From Pseudoalteromonas luteoviolacea (GTDB lineage Bacteria > Pseudomonadota > Gammaproteobacteria > Enterobacterales > Alteromonadaceae), in the NCBI RefSeq assembly GCF_000814765.1, contig NZ_JWIC01000010.1, positions 10,001-74,000 of the forward strand: a DNA stretch of 64,000 nt, read 5' to 3'. Shown piece by piece: positions 27,301-35,261 of the stretch (the first letter of the stretch is position 1; every line of letters starts with the position of its first letter). The position numbers and the translations under genes are program-made. Under the pieces are notes generated by a model. The model was not told the DNA's origin. It searched no databases and worked only from the letters and a program-made list of their open reading frames with translations.

Positions 27301-28353
27301 AACAGTCTCTGACATGTACGCACCGCTGTCTACTTCATTGATGTAAAGCGTATCGATCTTAGTGTGACCCGCTTTCACAAGCTCAGCCATTAGCTCTAGC
27401 GATAATTCAGCGTTCGCTTCAGCAATGATCTCACCTGTTGACTCATCGATGTAGTTTTTAGCAACCACGCGACCAATGATGTACTCATGTGGTACTTCAA
27501 GTTGCGTAATGCCCTTTTTCTCGATGTTTTTAATATGACGAGCTGTGATACGACGGCTCTGTTCAACCAATACCTCACCGTCTGCATCTTTAATATCGAA
27601 TGCAGCCGTTTCACCACGTAGGCGAGATGGTACTAGTTCCATCATCACTTTACCGTTTACTACTTCGAAGCTTGTTGTTTCGAAGAACAGATCAAGAATT
27701 TGCTCTGTTGTGTACTCTAGTGCACGTAAAATGATTGAAGCCGGTAGCTTACGACGACGGTCAATACGAACGAAAAGGTTATCTTTAACATCAAATTCAA
27801 AGTCTAACCATGAACCACGGTAAGGGATAACACGTGCGTTATAAAGCACTTTACCCGATGAATGTGATTTACCGCGGTCGTTATCAAAGAATACACCAGG
27901 TGAACGGTGTAGCTGAGAAACGATAACACGCTCGGTACCGTTAATAACGAAAGTACCTGTGTCTGTCATGAGCGGGATCTCGCCCATGTAAACTTCTTGC
28001 TCTTTAATGTCTTTGACTGTGCCTGGAGCTTCTTTGTCCATTAACACAAGACGTAATTTAACGCGAAGTGGAGCAGAATAAGTCACGCCGCGAATTTGAC
28101 ATTCTTTTACATCGAATACTGGTTCTCCGATACGGTAACTCACGTATTGAAGTTCAGAATTGCCCGAGTAGCTTTTGATAGGGAATACAGAACGGAATGC
28201 AGCTTCCAATCCAGTATCGCCATCCGCGTCCGGCGTAATGAATTTTTTAAACGATTCCAACTGCGTTTGCAAAAGGAAAGGTATATCCAAAACTTGTGGA
28301 CGTTTACCAAAATCCTTACGGATACGTTTCTTTTCAGAATAAGAGTAAGCCAT
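24328..28353 (-). CDS. rpoB: DNA-directed RNA polymerase subunit beta
   Basis: Beta subunit of RNA polymerase. The start at 28353 follows GAGGAA and gives [20 protein letters not shown], matching known RpoB; an upstream ATG would add 21 unrelated residues. The product is 1341 aa, one less than E. coli. The rifampicin pocket reads [20 protein letters not shown] followed by [10 protein letters not shown], so the residues equivalent to D516, H526 and S531 are wild type. It is co-transcribed with rplL through a structured 264-bp gap and followed by rpoC. Confidence 0.98.
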   Translation of the reverse strand: [1341 protein letters not shown]

Positions 28354-28545
28354 GGGGTTCCTCAGCTTGCTGATCTTTGACCCAACCTGTTCATGCAGAA
28401 CAGCATTCATTGGCATCTAAGCCATGATAACAACATCTAAATTGTCTACCTAAACCCAACAGTTTCCCAAAAGGTTTAAATTATTGAAAAACTTGAAGAA
28501 TTTAGGTTTTTATTGCGCAATAGTAATACTTTCGCTCTAGAGCGC

Positions 28546-28577
28546 AAAAGGGCCGGTGATTAAAAAATCACCAGCCC
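28546..28577 (-). terminator. Attenuator-like hairpin between rplL and rpoB
   Basis: GGGCCGGTGATT (28550-28561) and AATCACCAGCCC (28566-28577) form a 12-bp stem with one G-U pair in the minus-strand RNA, followed by a short U-run. In E. coli a partial terminator in the same gap reduces rpoBC transcription relative to the ribosomal proteins, so a similar role is likely. A second hairpin, GCCTGA (28580-28585) with TCAGGC (28590-28595), precedes it, and a CGCTCTAGAGCG palindrome (28533-28544) follows. Confidence 0.7.
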
Positions 28578-28617
28578 TTGCCTGATTTCTCAGGCAGCGA
28601 ACCTAGCGTATGCTAGA

Positions 28618-28980
28618 TTACTTGATCTCAACTTCAGCACCAGCTTCTTCAAGATCTTTCTTAAGTGCTTCAGCTTCTTCTTTAGAAACAGCTTCTTTGA
28701 TTGGCGCAGGAGCAGACTCAACAAGAGCTTTTGCTTCTTTAAGGCCAAGACCAGTTGCACCACGTACAGCTTTGATAGCAGCAACTTTGTTACCGCCAGC
28801 GCCAGCTAGGATTACGTCGAACTCAGTCTTTTCTTCAGCAGCTTCAGCTGGACCAGCAGCAACAACAGCAGCAGCTGCAGTTACGCCGAATTTTTCTTCC
28901 ATTGCTTCAACTAGTTCAACAACTTCCATTACTGACATTTCAGCAATCGCGTCAAGGATTTGGTCTTTAGTTACAGACAT
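28618..28980 (-). CDS. rplL: 50S ribosomal protein L7/L12
   Basis: Stalk protein that recruits translation factors to the ribosome. It has 120 aa, the normal size. The N-terminal dimerisation region (VTKDQILDAIAEMSVMEVVE), the Ala-rich hinge (about 36-50) and the C-terminal domain with VRGATGLGLKEAKALVE are all present. It lies 71 bp after rplJ and is co-regulated with L10 by the upstream leader. Confidence 0.98.
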   Translation of the reverse strand: MSVTKDQILDAIAEMSVMEVVELVEAMEEKFGVTAAAAVVAAGPAEAAEEKTEFDVILAGAGGNKVAAIKAVRGATGLGLKEAKALVESAPAPIKEAVSKEEAEALKKDLEEAGAEVEIK

Positions 28981-29051
28981 TTTAAGTTTCCTAATTAATC
29001 ACGAACCCATGAGGTTCAAAAAATTTATTGGTGAAAGTGTAAAAGGTGCGA

Positions 29052-29546
29052 TTAAGCAGCTTCTTCAGCTTTCTGAACACGTACAGCTTCAATTGTTTTA
29101 ACCAATTTACCAGCTGACGCTTCTTTCATAGCGCTCATTAAGCGTGCAACAGCTTCGTCGTAAGTAGGTAGCTTAGCAAGCATATCTACGTCAACAACAT
29201 TGCCTTCAAATGCAGCCGCTTTCAGTTCGAACAACTCGTTTTTCTTTGCGAAATCAGCAAAGATACGAGCAGCAGCACCTGGGTGCTCTGAAGAGAAAGC
29301 GATTAGGCTTGGGCCTACTAGCGATTCGTTAAGGCACTCATAATCAGTACCTTCAACAGCGCGTTTTGCAAGCGTGTTACGGACAACTTTCATCCATACG
29401 CCTGCTTCACGAGCTTCTTTACGAAGCGCAGTGATAGCATCTACTGTTACACCACGAGAATCTGCAACTACTGCAGATAGAGCACCTTTGGCAGCTTCGT
29501 TGACTTCAGCAACAATTGCTTTTTTGTCTTGAAGATTTAAAGCCAT
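29052..29546 (-). CDS. rplJ: 50S ribosomal protein L10
   Basis: L10 anchors the L7/L12 dimers to 23S rRNA and represses its own operon by binding the mRNA leader. It has 164 aa starting MALNLQDKKAIVAEVNEAA, with a good CAGGAG ribosome-binding site. The C-terminal helix that binds L7/L12 is present. Upstream lie the L10 leader and a strong promoter, so regulation is probably as in E. coli. Confidence 0.98.
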   Translation of the reverse strand: MALNLQDKKAIVAEVNEAAKGALSAVVADSRGVTVDAITALRKEAREAGVWMKVVRNTLAKRAVEGTDYECLNESLVGPSLIAFSSEHPGAAARIFADFAKKNELFELKAAAFEGNVVDVDMLAKLPTYDEAVARLMSAMKEASAGKLVKTIEAVRVQKAEEAA

Positions 29547-29665
29547 GGGTGTTACTCCTGGTTAATATGGGAACAAGTCCCCAGTTCTACTTTACTCACA
29601 GTCAAATGACTCTGAGCTGCTTTTTACGGCGAGAACCAGAAGATTAGGAAAAATCTAGCTGGGAT

Positions 29666-29720
29666 TCACACCGTCTACGTAGGAAGATTAAGTAACTAGG
29701 TTACACCTACGGTCTTGGAC
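29666..29720 (-). promoter_or_regulatory. L10 leader (ribosomal autoregulatory RNA)
   Basis: On the minus strand this reads CCAAGACCGTAGGTG, a variable loop, then CCTACGTAGACGGTG, which is the L10-leader motif known from enterobacteria. CACCGTCTACGTAGG and CCTACGGTC pair to form the characteristic kinked stem. L10(L12)4 bound here would repress rplJ-rplL translation. It lies about 120 bases upstream of the rplJ start codon. Confidence 0.85.
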
Positions 29721-29840
29721 GGAAACGCAATTTATCGATTTTATTGTAGACCAAATTTGATAAACAACAGTTCGAAATTATGCGCTTCAACCCGAATTCT
29801 TTGCTTCGTTGGAAGTGACTTCTCAACGAAATGGCGCAAA

Positions 29841-29869
29841 ATTATAGTCTAATTTTTACGCCATGTAAA
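29841..29869 (-). promoter_or_regulatory. rplJ promoter
   Basis: TTTACA (29864-29869 on the minus strand) is followed after exactly 17 bp by a perfect TATAAT (29841-29846). It lies directly after the rplA stop codon and upstream of the L10 leader, the position of the rplJ promoter in E. coli. Confidence 0.85.
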
Positions 29870-29883
29870 CGCTAAAATCTAAA

Positions 29884-30588
29884 TTACGCTAGTTGCGTGT
29901 TTAGAGTAGCTTGGTCTACAGCAACACCCGCGCCCATAGTCGTTGAGATGCTTACTTTCTTCAAGTAAGTACCTTTCGCTTGAGAAGGCTTAGCCTTCTT
30001 AAGCGCAACGATAAGTGCTTCAAGGTTTTCTTGAAGCTGGTTCGCGTCAAAGTCAACCTTACCGATTGTCGTGTGGATGATACCGTTCTTGTCGTTGCGG
30101 TAACGAACCTGACCAGCTTTAGCGTTTTTAACTGCTTCTGCAACGTTAGGTGTCACAGTACCAGTTTTAGGGTTAGGCATAAGACCACGTGGACCTAGGA
30201 TTTGACCTAGTTGACCAACAACGCGCATTGCATCTGGAGAAGCAACAACAACGTCAAAGTTCATTTCGCCTTTCTTAACCTGCTCAGCAAGGTCTTCCAT
30301 ACCTACTAAATCAGCACCAGCTTCTTTAGCAGCGTCTGCGTTAGCACCTTGAGTGAATACAGCAACGCGTACTTCACGACCAGTACCGTGTGGTAGTACA
30401 GTTGCACCACGTACGTTTTGGTCTGATTTACGAGCGTCGATGCCAAGGTTTACAGCAACGTCAACACTTTCAGTGAATTTAGCAGTAGCTAGTTCTTTAA
30501 GAAGAGCAACAGCTTCGTTGATTTCGTACTCTTTAGTTACGTCAACTTTTTCGCGGATTACGCGCATACGCTTAGTTAATTTAGCCAT
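29884..30588 (-). CDS. rplA: 50S ribosomal protein L1
   Basis: L1 forms the mobile stalk at the E site and can repress its own operon. I start it at the ATG at 30588, giving MAKLTKRMRVIREKVDVTKE, which matches the family; a TTG two codons upstream directly abuts the rplK stop and is unlikely to be used. The product has 234 aa, as in E. coli. It starts six bases after the rplK stop codon, so the two are probably translationally coupled. Confidence 0.97.
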   Translation of the reverse strand: MAKLTKRMRVIREKVDVTKEYEINEAVALLKELATAKFTESVDVAVNLGIDARKSDQNVRGATVLPHGTGREVRVAVFTQGANADAAKEAGADLVGMEDLAEQVKKGEMNFDVVVASPDAMRVVGQLGQILGPRGLMPNPKTGTVTPNVAEAVKNAKAGQVRYRNDKNGIIHTTIGKVDFDANQLQENLEALIVALKKAKPSQAKGTYLKKVSISTTMGAGVAVDQATLNTQLA

Positions 30589-30594
30589 TCTCAA

Positions 30595-31023
30595 TTACCC
30601 TTCTACATTCAAGCCCATTGCACGTGCAGAACCTGCAATCGTGCGTACAGCTGCGTCCATATCAGCAGCAGTAAGGTCAGGACGTTTAGTCTCAACAATC
30701 TCTTCTAGTTGTGCACGTGTTACAGTACCAACTTTCTCAGTGTTTGGACGGCCAGAACCAGACTTGATACCTGCAGCCTTCTTAAGAAGGTAAGATGCAG
30801 GTGGAGTTTTCATATCAAAAGTGAATGAACGGTCGTTGTAAACAGAAATGATTACAGGAACTGGTGCGCCTTTTTCGATAGACTCTGTACGTGCGTTGAA
30901 CGCTTTACAGAATTCCATGATGTTTACACCGTGTTGACCTAGTGCAGGACCTACTGGAGGACTAGGGTTAGCCATACCAGCAGCAACTTGTAGCTTGATT
31001 AAAGCTTCAACTTTTTTAGCCAT
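30595..31023 (-). CDS. rplK: 50S ribosomal protein L11
   Basis: L11 binds the GTPase-associated centre of 23S rRNA and is needed for RelA activation. It has 142 aa with the N-terminal VAAGMANPSPPVGPALGQHG motif that contacts thiostrepton-type drugs and the C-terminal rRNA-binding part. It is the first gene of the L11 operon, with its own promoter in the gap after nusG. Confidence 0.98.
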   Translation of the reverse strand: MAKKVEALIKLQVAAGMANPSPPVGPALGQHGVNIMEFCKAFNARTESIEKGAPVPVIISVYNDRSFTFDMKTPPASYLLKKAAGIKSGSGRPNTEKVGTVTRAQLEEIVETKRPDLTAADMDAAVRTIAGSARAMGLNVEG

Positions 31024-31133
31024 GTTAATAACCTCGTTAAATGGGTCTTAGCCTTGTGCGCGCGAGGACGCGTACTCAAACGGCTTCCCGATTAAAAAAT
31101 TCTTTCTTTTCGTGGCAGACGTAGTCTACCTAC

Positions 31134-31172
31134 AAAAAGGCCGCTGATTATAGTTTAATCAGCGGCCTTTTT
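31134..31172 (-). terminator. nusG terminator
   Basis: GGCCGCTGATTA (31139-31150) and TAATCAGCGGCC (31156-31167) form a perfect 12-bp stem with a five-base loop, flanked by A5 and T5. This is an excellent intrinsic terminator for secE-nusG, usable on either strand. The rplK promoter overlaps it. Confidence 0.9.
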
Positions 31173-31175
31173 CAA
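31147..31175 (-). promoter_or_regulatory. rplK promoter embedded in the nusG terminator
   Basis: On the minus strand TTGAAA (31170-31175) is followed after exactly 17 bp by TATAAT (31147-31152). The -10 lies in the loop and stem of the nusG terminator, and transcription would begin near 31140, inside the hairpin. The new transcript therefore lacks the full stem and cannot terminate there. Confidence 0.78.
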
Positions 31176-31208
31176 TTATTTTTTGCAATAGTACAAAATT
31201 ACTGCAAA

Positions 31209-31766
31209 TTAAGTATCTTGCTCTACCTGACCGAACTCAAGATCAACCGGCGTTGAACGACCGAAGATAAGTACAGATACTTTTAAGCGGCTCTTTTCAT
31301 AATCCACTTCTTCAACCACACCGTTGAAGTCTGCAAATGGACCATCGATAACACGAACCACTTCACCCGGCTCAAACAGCGTCGCTGGCTTAGGTGCTTC
31401 AGCGTTCTCTTGTAGACGGTTAAGAATACGATCAGCTTCACGCTGACTAATTGGTGCAGGACGATCAGATGTACCGCCAACAAAGCCCATTACACGTGGT
31501 GTACTATTCACCAAGTGCCAAGTTGCGTCGTTCATCACCATCTGAACAAGGACGTAACCTGGGAAGAATTTACGCTCAGACTTGCGCTTTTGACCAGCAC
31601 GCATCTCTACAACTTCTTCTGTAGGTACGAGTACTTCACCGAAGTCTTCTTCTAAGCCTTCAATTTTAATGTGCTCAATAATAGTTTGAGCAACGCGCTT
31701 TTCAAAACCAGAAAACGCCTGAATTACGTACCAACGTAATTTCTTTTCTTTGTTCTCATCCGACAT
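31209..31766 (-). CDS. nusG: Transcription termination/antitermination factor NusG
   Basis: NusG binds RNA polymerase through its N-terminal domain and links it to Rho or to ribosomal S10 through its C-terminal KOW domain. It has 185 aa. The N-terminal region WYVIQAFSGFEKRVAQTI and the KOW motif FEPGEVVRVIDGPFADFNGV (about 130-150) are intact. It follows secE by four bases, the usual secE-nusG operon. Confidence 0.98.
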   Translation of the reverse strand: MSDENKEKKLRWYVIQAFSGFEKRVAQTIIEHIKIEGLEEDFGEVLVPTEEVVEMRAGQKRKSERKFFPGYVLVQMVMNDATWHLVNSTPRVMGFVGGTSDRPAPISQREADRILNRLQENAEAPKPATLFEPGEVVRVIDGPFADFNGVVEEVDYEKSRLKVSVLIFGRSTPVDLEFGQVEQDT

Positions 31767-31770
31767 GGGA

Positions 31771-32148
31771 TCAGATCTCCAATCCAGTTAAAAAGCCAAC
31801 AGCACGGAATAGTATGCCATCTAATCCCCATAGGATAAGTGCCATTACTACAGTTGCTGCCATCACGATAATTGTAGTATGCGTTGCTTCTTGACGCGTA
31901 GGCCATACAACTTTACGAACCTCGATACGAGACTCTTTTGCAAATGCAATAAAAGTACGACCTTTTTCAGTCGTCGCAGCGATACCAAGAGCGGCACCCA
32001 CAGCAACCACAACACCGACAGCGCGTACTAGTGCAGACATATCTGCATACATGTAGTTACCAACTACTGCGCCAGTGAGTAGTACAACTGCAACTAGCCA
32101 TTTTACCGTGTCCATCGAGCTAGACGGGTTTTCAACATTAGTGCTCAT
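31771..32148 (-). CDS. secE: Preprotein translocase subunit SecE
   Basis: Essential small subunit of the SecYEG channel, which the secreted proteins of the nearby block would use. It has 125 aa with three predicted membrane segments (about 17-35, 41-60 and 93-115) like E. coli. The conserved cytoplasmic helix FAKESRIEVRKVVWPTRQEA precedes the last segment. It forms an operon with nusG, downstream of tRNA-Trp. Confidence 0.97.
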   Translation of the reverse strand: MSTNVENPSSSMDTVKWLVAVVLLTGAVVGNYMYADMSALVRAVGVVVAVGAALGIAATTEKGRTFIAFAKESRIEVRKVVWPTRQEATHTTIIVMAATVVMALILWGLDGILFRAVGFLTGLEI

Positions 32149-32276
32149 AATTGTTTTACCTTAAATACAGACACAACAACCCTGTCTTAGACAGGGTTAA
32201 TCCATTAAATCCAAATTTACAAATAAGCGACGAGTGCAACACACATTATTTTAAATTTGGACTAAAAAGTATTGAG

Positions 32277-32353
32277 TGGCAGGGGCGGCAGGACTCGAAC
32301 CCGCAACCATCGGTTTTGGAGACCGCTGTTCTACCAATTGGAACTACGCCCCT
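32277..32353 (-). tRNA. tRNA-Trp (CCA)
   Basis: The minus strand reads a full cloverleaf: acceptor AGGGGCG pairs with CGCCCCT, the anticodon loop is CTCCAAA (anticodon CCA, tryptophan), the T-arm contains GGTTCGAACC, and the 3' CCA is encoded. It lies 128 bp upstream of secE, where tRNA-Trp is found in many gammaproteobacteria. Confidence 0.97.
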
Positions 32354-32368
32354 GCAAAGTGGATGCCC

Positions 32369-32396
32369 ATTATACTGACGAACAAACTGAAAACAA
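32369..32396 (-). promoter_or_regulatory. tRNA-Trp promoter
   Basis: On the minus strand TTGTTT (32391-32396) is followed after 16 bp by a perfect TATAAT (32369-32374). It is followed by GGGC, a GC-rich discriminator typical of stringently controlled stable-RNA promoters. The predicted start is about nine bases before the mature tRNA. No gene and nothing else recognisable lies between here and deoC (32397-32656). Confidence 0.75.
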
Positions 32397-32656
32397 GTGT
32401 AAAAGTTATACATCGTATGATTTTCACAACTTTTGTTTTTTTATCAGTTATTAAACACCCATTTAAAACCACTTTTTAAATACTTAAGCCGCACAGATAA
32501 GTGCTGTTATATTACGGCTGTATGAAGGATATTGGTGGGACTGAGCAAAATATCAAGTATCTGTTTATAAAAACAGAGAATTAACTACCCTTTAAGCGGT
32601 TACACATAGGAAAACATCAATTGAGCGAATATCATCCATACCGCTCAAAGAGCAGA

Positions 32657-33415
32657 TCACCCCTGTGCAACAACACGTTTTACATCCGTCAATAAGCTCG
32701 ACGCACCAAACCTAAACTGACTTGGGCTAACCCAGTCAGCGCCCATTATGTCAGCTGCTAGCGTTAAATAAGGGAGCCCTTGAGCAACTGTTTTAACACC
32801 GCCAGAAGCTTTAAAGCCAACTGGTTTGCCGTTAATTTTAATGCGTTCTATCATCACTCGTGCTGCGGCCAAGGTCGCATTGACCGGTACCTTACCGGTA
32901 CTGGTTTTAATGAAATCAGCGCCTGCCAAAATCGCGATATCACTGGCTTGTGCGATTAATTCTGGCTTTTCGAGAACACCCGTTTCAATGATCACTTTAA
33001 GTTTTGCCGACATACCACACACTTTTTTACTTGAGTGTACATATTGCCATGGCGTATCCGGGTCGCCGGCCACCACTTGGTTGTATGGCATCACCAAGTC
33101 AATTTCATCCGCCCCCTCATCAATCGCTCGCTGCGTTTGCGCTAGCACTTGTTCAAGTGGTTGCTTGCCACATGGGAAATTGGTGACTGTCGCGACCTTC
33201 ACACTGTGCCAACCTCGTGCTGCCAGCTCTGTTTTGCATACCCCGACAAACTGAGGATAGACGCATACCGCTGCAGGCAGTGCAATGCGTGCATCAATAC
33301 TGTCCAACATAGCAACGATACTCTGTGGAGTATCCTCTTCATTAAGCGAGGTTAAATCCATTAACTCAAGCACGCGTATCGCATCACTCGCCGTAACTTG
33401 CTGCTGTGTACTCAT
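32657..33415 (-). CDS. deoC: Deoxyribose-phosphate aldolase
   Basis: DeoC cleaves 2-deoxyribose-5-phosphate to acetaldehyde and glyceraldehyde-3-phosphate in deoxynucleoside catabolism. The 252-aa protein is a class I aldolase TIM barrel. The Schiff-base lysine lies in FIKTSTGK, the second catalytic lysine in VGFKASGG, and the aspartate in EIDLVMPYNQ. It starts after AAGGAG. It stands alone here, without deoA, deoB or deoD beside it. Confidence 0.97.
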   Translation of the reverse strand: MSTQQQVTASDAIRVLELMDLTSLNEEDTPQSIVAMLDSIDARIALPAAVCVYPQFVGVCKTELAARGWHSVKVATVTNFPCGKQPLEQVLAQTQRAIDEGADEIDLVMPYNQVVAGDPDTPWQYVHSSKKVCGMSAKLKVIIETGVLEKPELIAQASDIAILAGADFIKTSTGKVPVNATLAAARVMIERIKINGKPVGFKASGGVKTVAQGLPYLTLAADIMGADWVSPSQFRFGASSLLTDVKRVVAQG

Positions 33416-33541
33416 TACATCTCCTTAAAACTCACACTACCCCATGGCTTAATCGCCATCAAACAGTTTCTATTTGTATGTACTCAGTAAAATAAATTAC
33501 CTGCCCGCCCTACAGGACATTTGTCCGCAACATACATTTTG

Positions 33542-33584
33542 ATAATCGAAAATATTGCGTGCTCGACTATGGTCGTTCGATTAT
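33542..33584. repeat. Nested inverted repeats in the deoC-cysG gap
   Basis: ATAATCGAA (33542-33550) and TTCGATTAT (33576-33584) are perfect 9-bp complements 25 bp apart. Inside them CGAC (33564-33567) and GTCG (33572-33575) form a second palindrome. A separate palindrome GGACATTTGTCC lies at 33515-33526. The gap separates divergent genes, so these could be operators for deoC or cysG; which, if either, is unknown. Confidence 0.4.
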
Positions 33585-33675
33585 ATCTCATAACCAATCG
33601 CTATAAGTTGCTAATATGGATACATTTTAGCCTCTAGGCCTTGAAATATAAGCCTTAAACCTAAATCGAAGTTTG

Positions 33676-33698
33676 TATATAACTTTTAGTTATATAAT
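33676..33698 (+). promoter_or_regulatory. Candidate LysR-type (CysB-like) site and promoter element before cysG
   Basis: TATATAAC (33676-33683) and GTTATATA (33689-33696) are perfect complements around TTTTA. The core TAAC-N5-GTTA is a T-N11-A palindrome, the half-site layout of LysR-type regulators such as CysB. A perfect TATAAT overlaps its right arm (33693-33698), with no good -35. A regulated promoter for the sulfate cluster is plausible; the regulator is inferred. Confidence 0.4.
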
Positions 33699-33804
33699 TT
33701 GGGTTAATATTATTTTTTTGTCTTTTAAGCCCGATATATTCTGCTCTCCTACTAAGTCAGTTTGGTTGGCTTACATCAAGGTTATACATTTAGGGGCGAA
33801 TGTT

Positions 33805-35226
33805 GTGCAATATTTACCGATATTTACTAAGTTAGACGATAAACCCGTATTGGTGGTCGGTGGCGGCGATGTCGCTTTACGAAAATGCCAAGCATTTTTA
33901 AAAGCACGTGCACACGTCACTGTCGTCGCTCCTGAATTTTGTTCTGAACTGGTCGAGTTAGCAGAACAAGGTCAATTGCATCTAGTGAAAGAGTATTTTG
34001 ATACTCACCATGTACTGGGCATGATGTTGATCATTGCCGCGACTGACAATGAAGCAGTTAACAAAGCGGTTTTTGATGCAGCCAACGCGCAAAACATTTT
34101 CGTTAATGTGGTAGATGACCAACCTAAGTGTGGTTTTATCTTCCCATCTATCGTTGATAGAGACCCTATTACCATTGCCATTTCCAGTGCCGGCACTGCC
34201 CCCGTATTGGCGCGCAGGATCAGAGAAAAATTAGAAACCTTGATCCCACATCATACAGGCAAATTGGCAAAGTTAGCTGGGGATTTCAGAGATCAAGTGA
34301 AAGCACGCTTCAATACGTTTTCGGACCGACGTCAATTTTGGGAGCGCGTATTTGATTCAAGTGTCGTTAGTAAAGTTCAAGTCGGTGATGAACAAGGCGC
34401 ACAACAACAGCTTAATGACATGCTGACTCAACCCAGTTCACCTGAAGGCGAAGTCTTCGTCGTAGGCGCAGGTCCGGGCGACCCAGAGCTTCTAACGATA
34501 AAAGCCTTGCAACTAATGCAACAAGCTGATGTTGTGGTTTATGACTACTTGGTGTCTGATGAAATCATGGAATTAGTAAGACGCGACGCTGATTTGGTTT
34601 GTGTTGGCAAAAAAGCAGGCCATCATAGCGTTAAACAAGAAGATACCAACCACATGCTGGTGAATTTTGCTAAGCAAGGTAAAAAAGTATGCCGTATCAA
34701 AGGCGGTGACCCATTTATTTATGGTCGAGGTGGCGAGGAAGTCCAAGTACTGGCCAAACACGGCGTAAAATATCAAATTGTACCTGGTATTACTGCCGCC
34801 GCTGGCTGTAGTGCATATTCAGGCATTCCTTTAACACACAGAGATCATGCACAAGCCATTCAGTTTGTGACTGGGCACTGTAAAAAGGATGGTCAAGAAT
34901 TGGATTGGCGTGGACTTGCGCAATCGAATCAAACCTTGGCTGTTTACATGGGCGTGATTAAATCGCCCCACATTCAGGCCAAGCTACTAGAGCACGGTAG
35001 ATCACCTGAAACACCTATTGCCATTGTTGAAAATGGCACACGTCAATCACAGCGTGTCGTTCGCGGCACACTTGGTGAATTGGCAGCAAAAATAGAGCAG
35101 CATCACATTCAATCACCCGCACTTTTGATCATTGGTGAGGTCGCTGCACTACACGAAGAATTAGCATGGTTTGGGCAAACGGAGCAGATCAGCAGCTTTG
35201 CACAACCCATTACCCAAGTAGCTTAA
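33805..35226 (+). CDS. cysG: Siroheme synthase
   Basis: Trifunctional enzyme that methylates uroporphyrinogen III twice, oxidises precorrin-2 and inserts iron to give siroheme, the cofactor of CysI. I start it at the GTG at 33805, eight bases after AGGGG, giving 473 aa starting QYLPIFTKLDD after the initiator, close to E. coli CysG (457 aa); a longer reading upstream is AT-rich and unlike the family. The N-terminal NAD-binding motif VVGGGDVALRK and the SAM-dependent methyltransferase motifs VGAGPGDPELLT, GRGGEE and VPGITAAAGC are present. It leads the cysG-D-N-permease-C-Q cluster. Confidence 0.95.
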   Translation: MQYLPIFTKLDDKPVLVVGGGDVALRKCQAFLKARAHVTVVAPEFCSELVELAEQGQLHLVKEYFDTHHVLGMMLIIAATDNEAVNKAVFDAANAQNIFVNVVDDQPKCGFIFPSIVDRDPITIAISSAGTAPVLARRIREKLETLIPHHTGKLAKLAGDFRDQVKARFNTFSDRRQFWERVFDSSVVSKVQVGDEQGAQQQLNDMLTQPSSPEGEVFVVGAGPGDPELLTIKALQLMQQADVVVYDYLVSDEIMELVRRDADLVCVGKKAGHHSVKQEDTNHMLVNFAKQGKKVCRIKGGDPFIYGRGGEEVQVLAKHGVKYQIVPGITAAAGCSAYSGIPLTHRDHAQAIQFVTGHCKKDGQELDWRGLAQSNQTLAVYMGVIKSPHIQAKLLEHGRSPETPIAIVENGTRQSQRVVRGTLGELAAKIEQHHIQSPALLIIGEVAALHEELAWFGQTEQISSFAQPITQVA

Positions 35227-35261
35227 TAGACTTAATTTAATTAACAGTAGGACGACGAACA

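Noticed and set aside
20042..28353. Numerous plus-strand reading frames opposite rpoB and rpoC
   Set aside because: They are antisense shadows of conserved genes with no start signals or protein-like features.
33673..33804. Upstream N-terminal extension of cysG
   Set aside because: The added residues are AT-rich hydrophobic text absent from the family, and a GTG with a good AGGGG site sits where CysG should begin.
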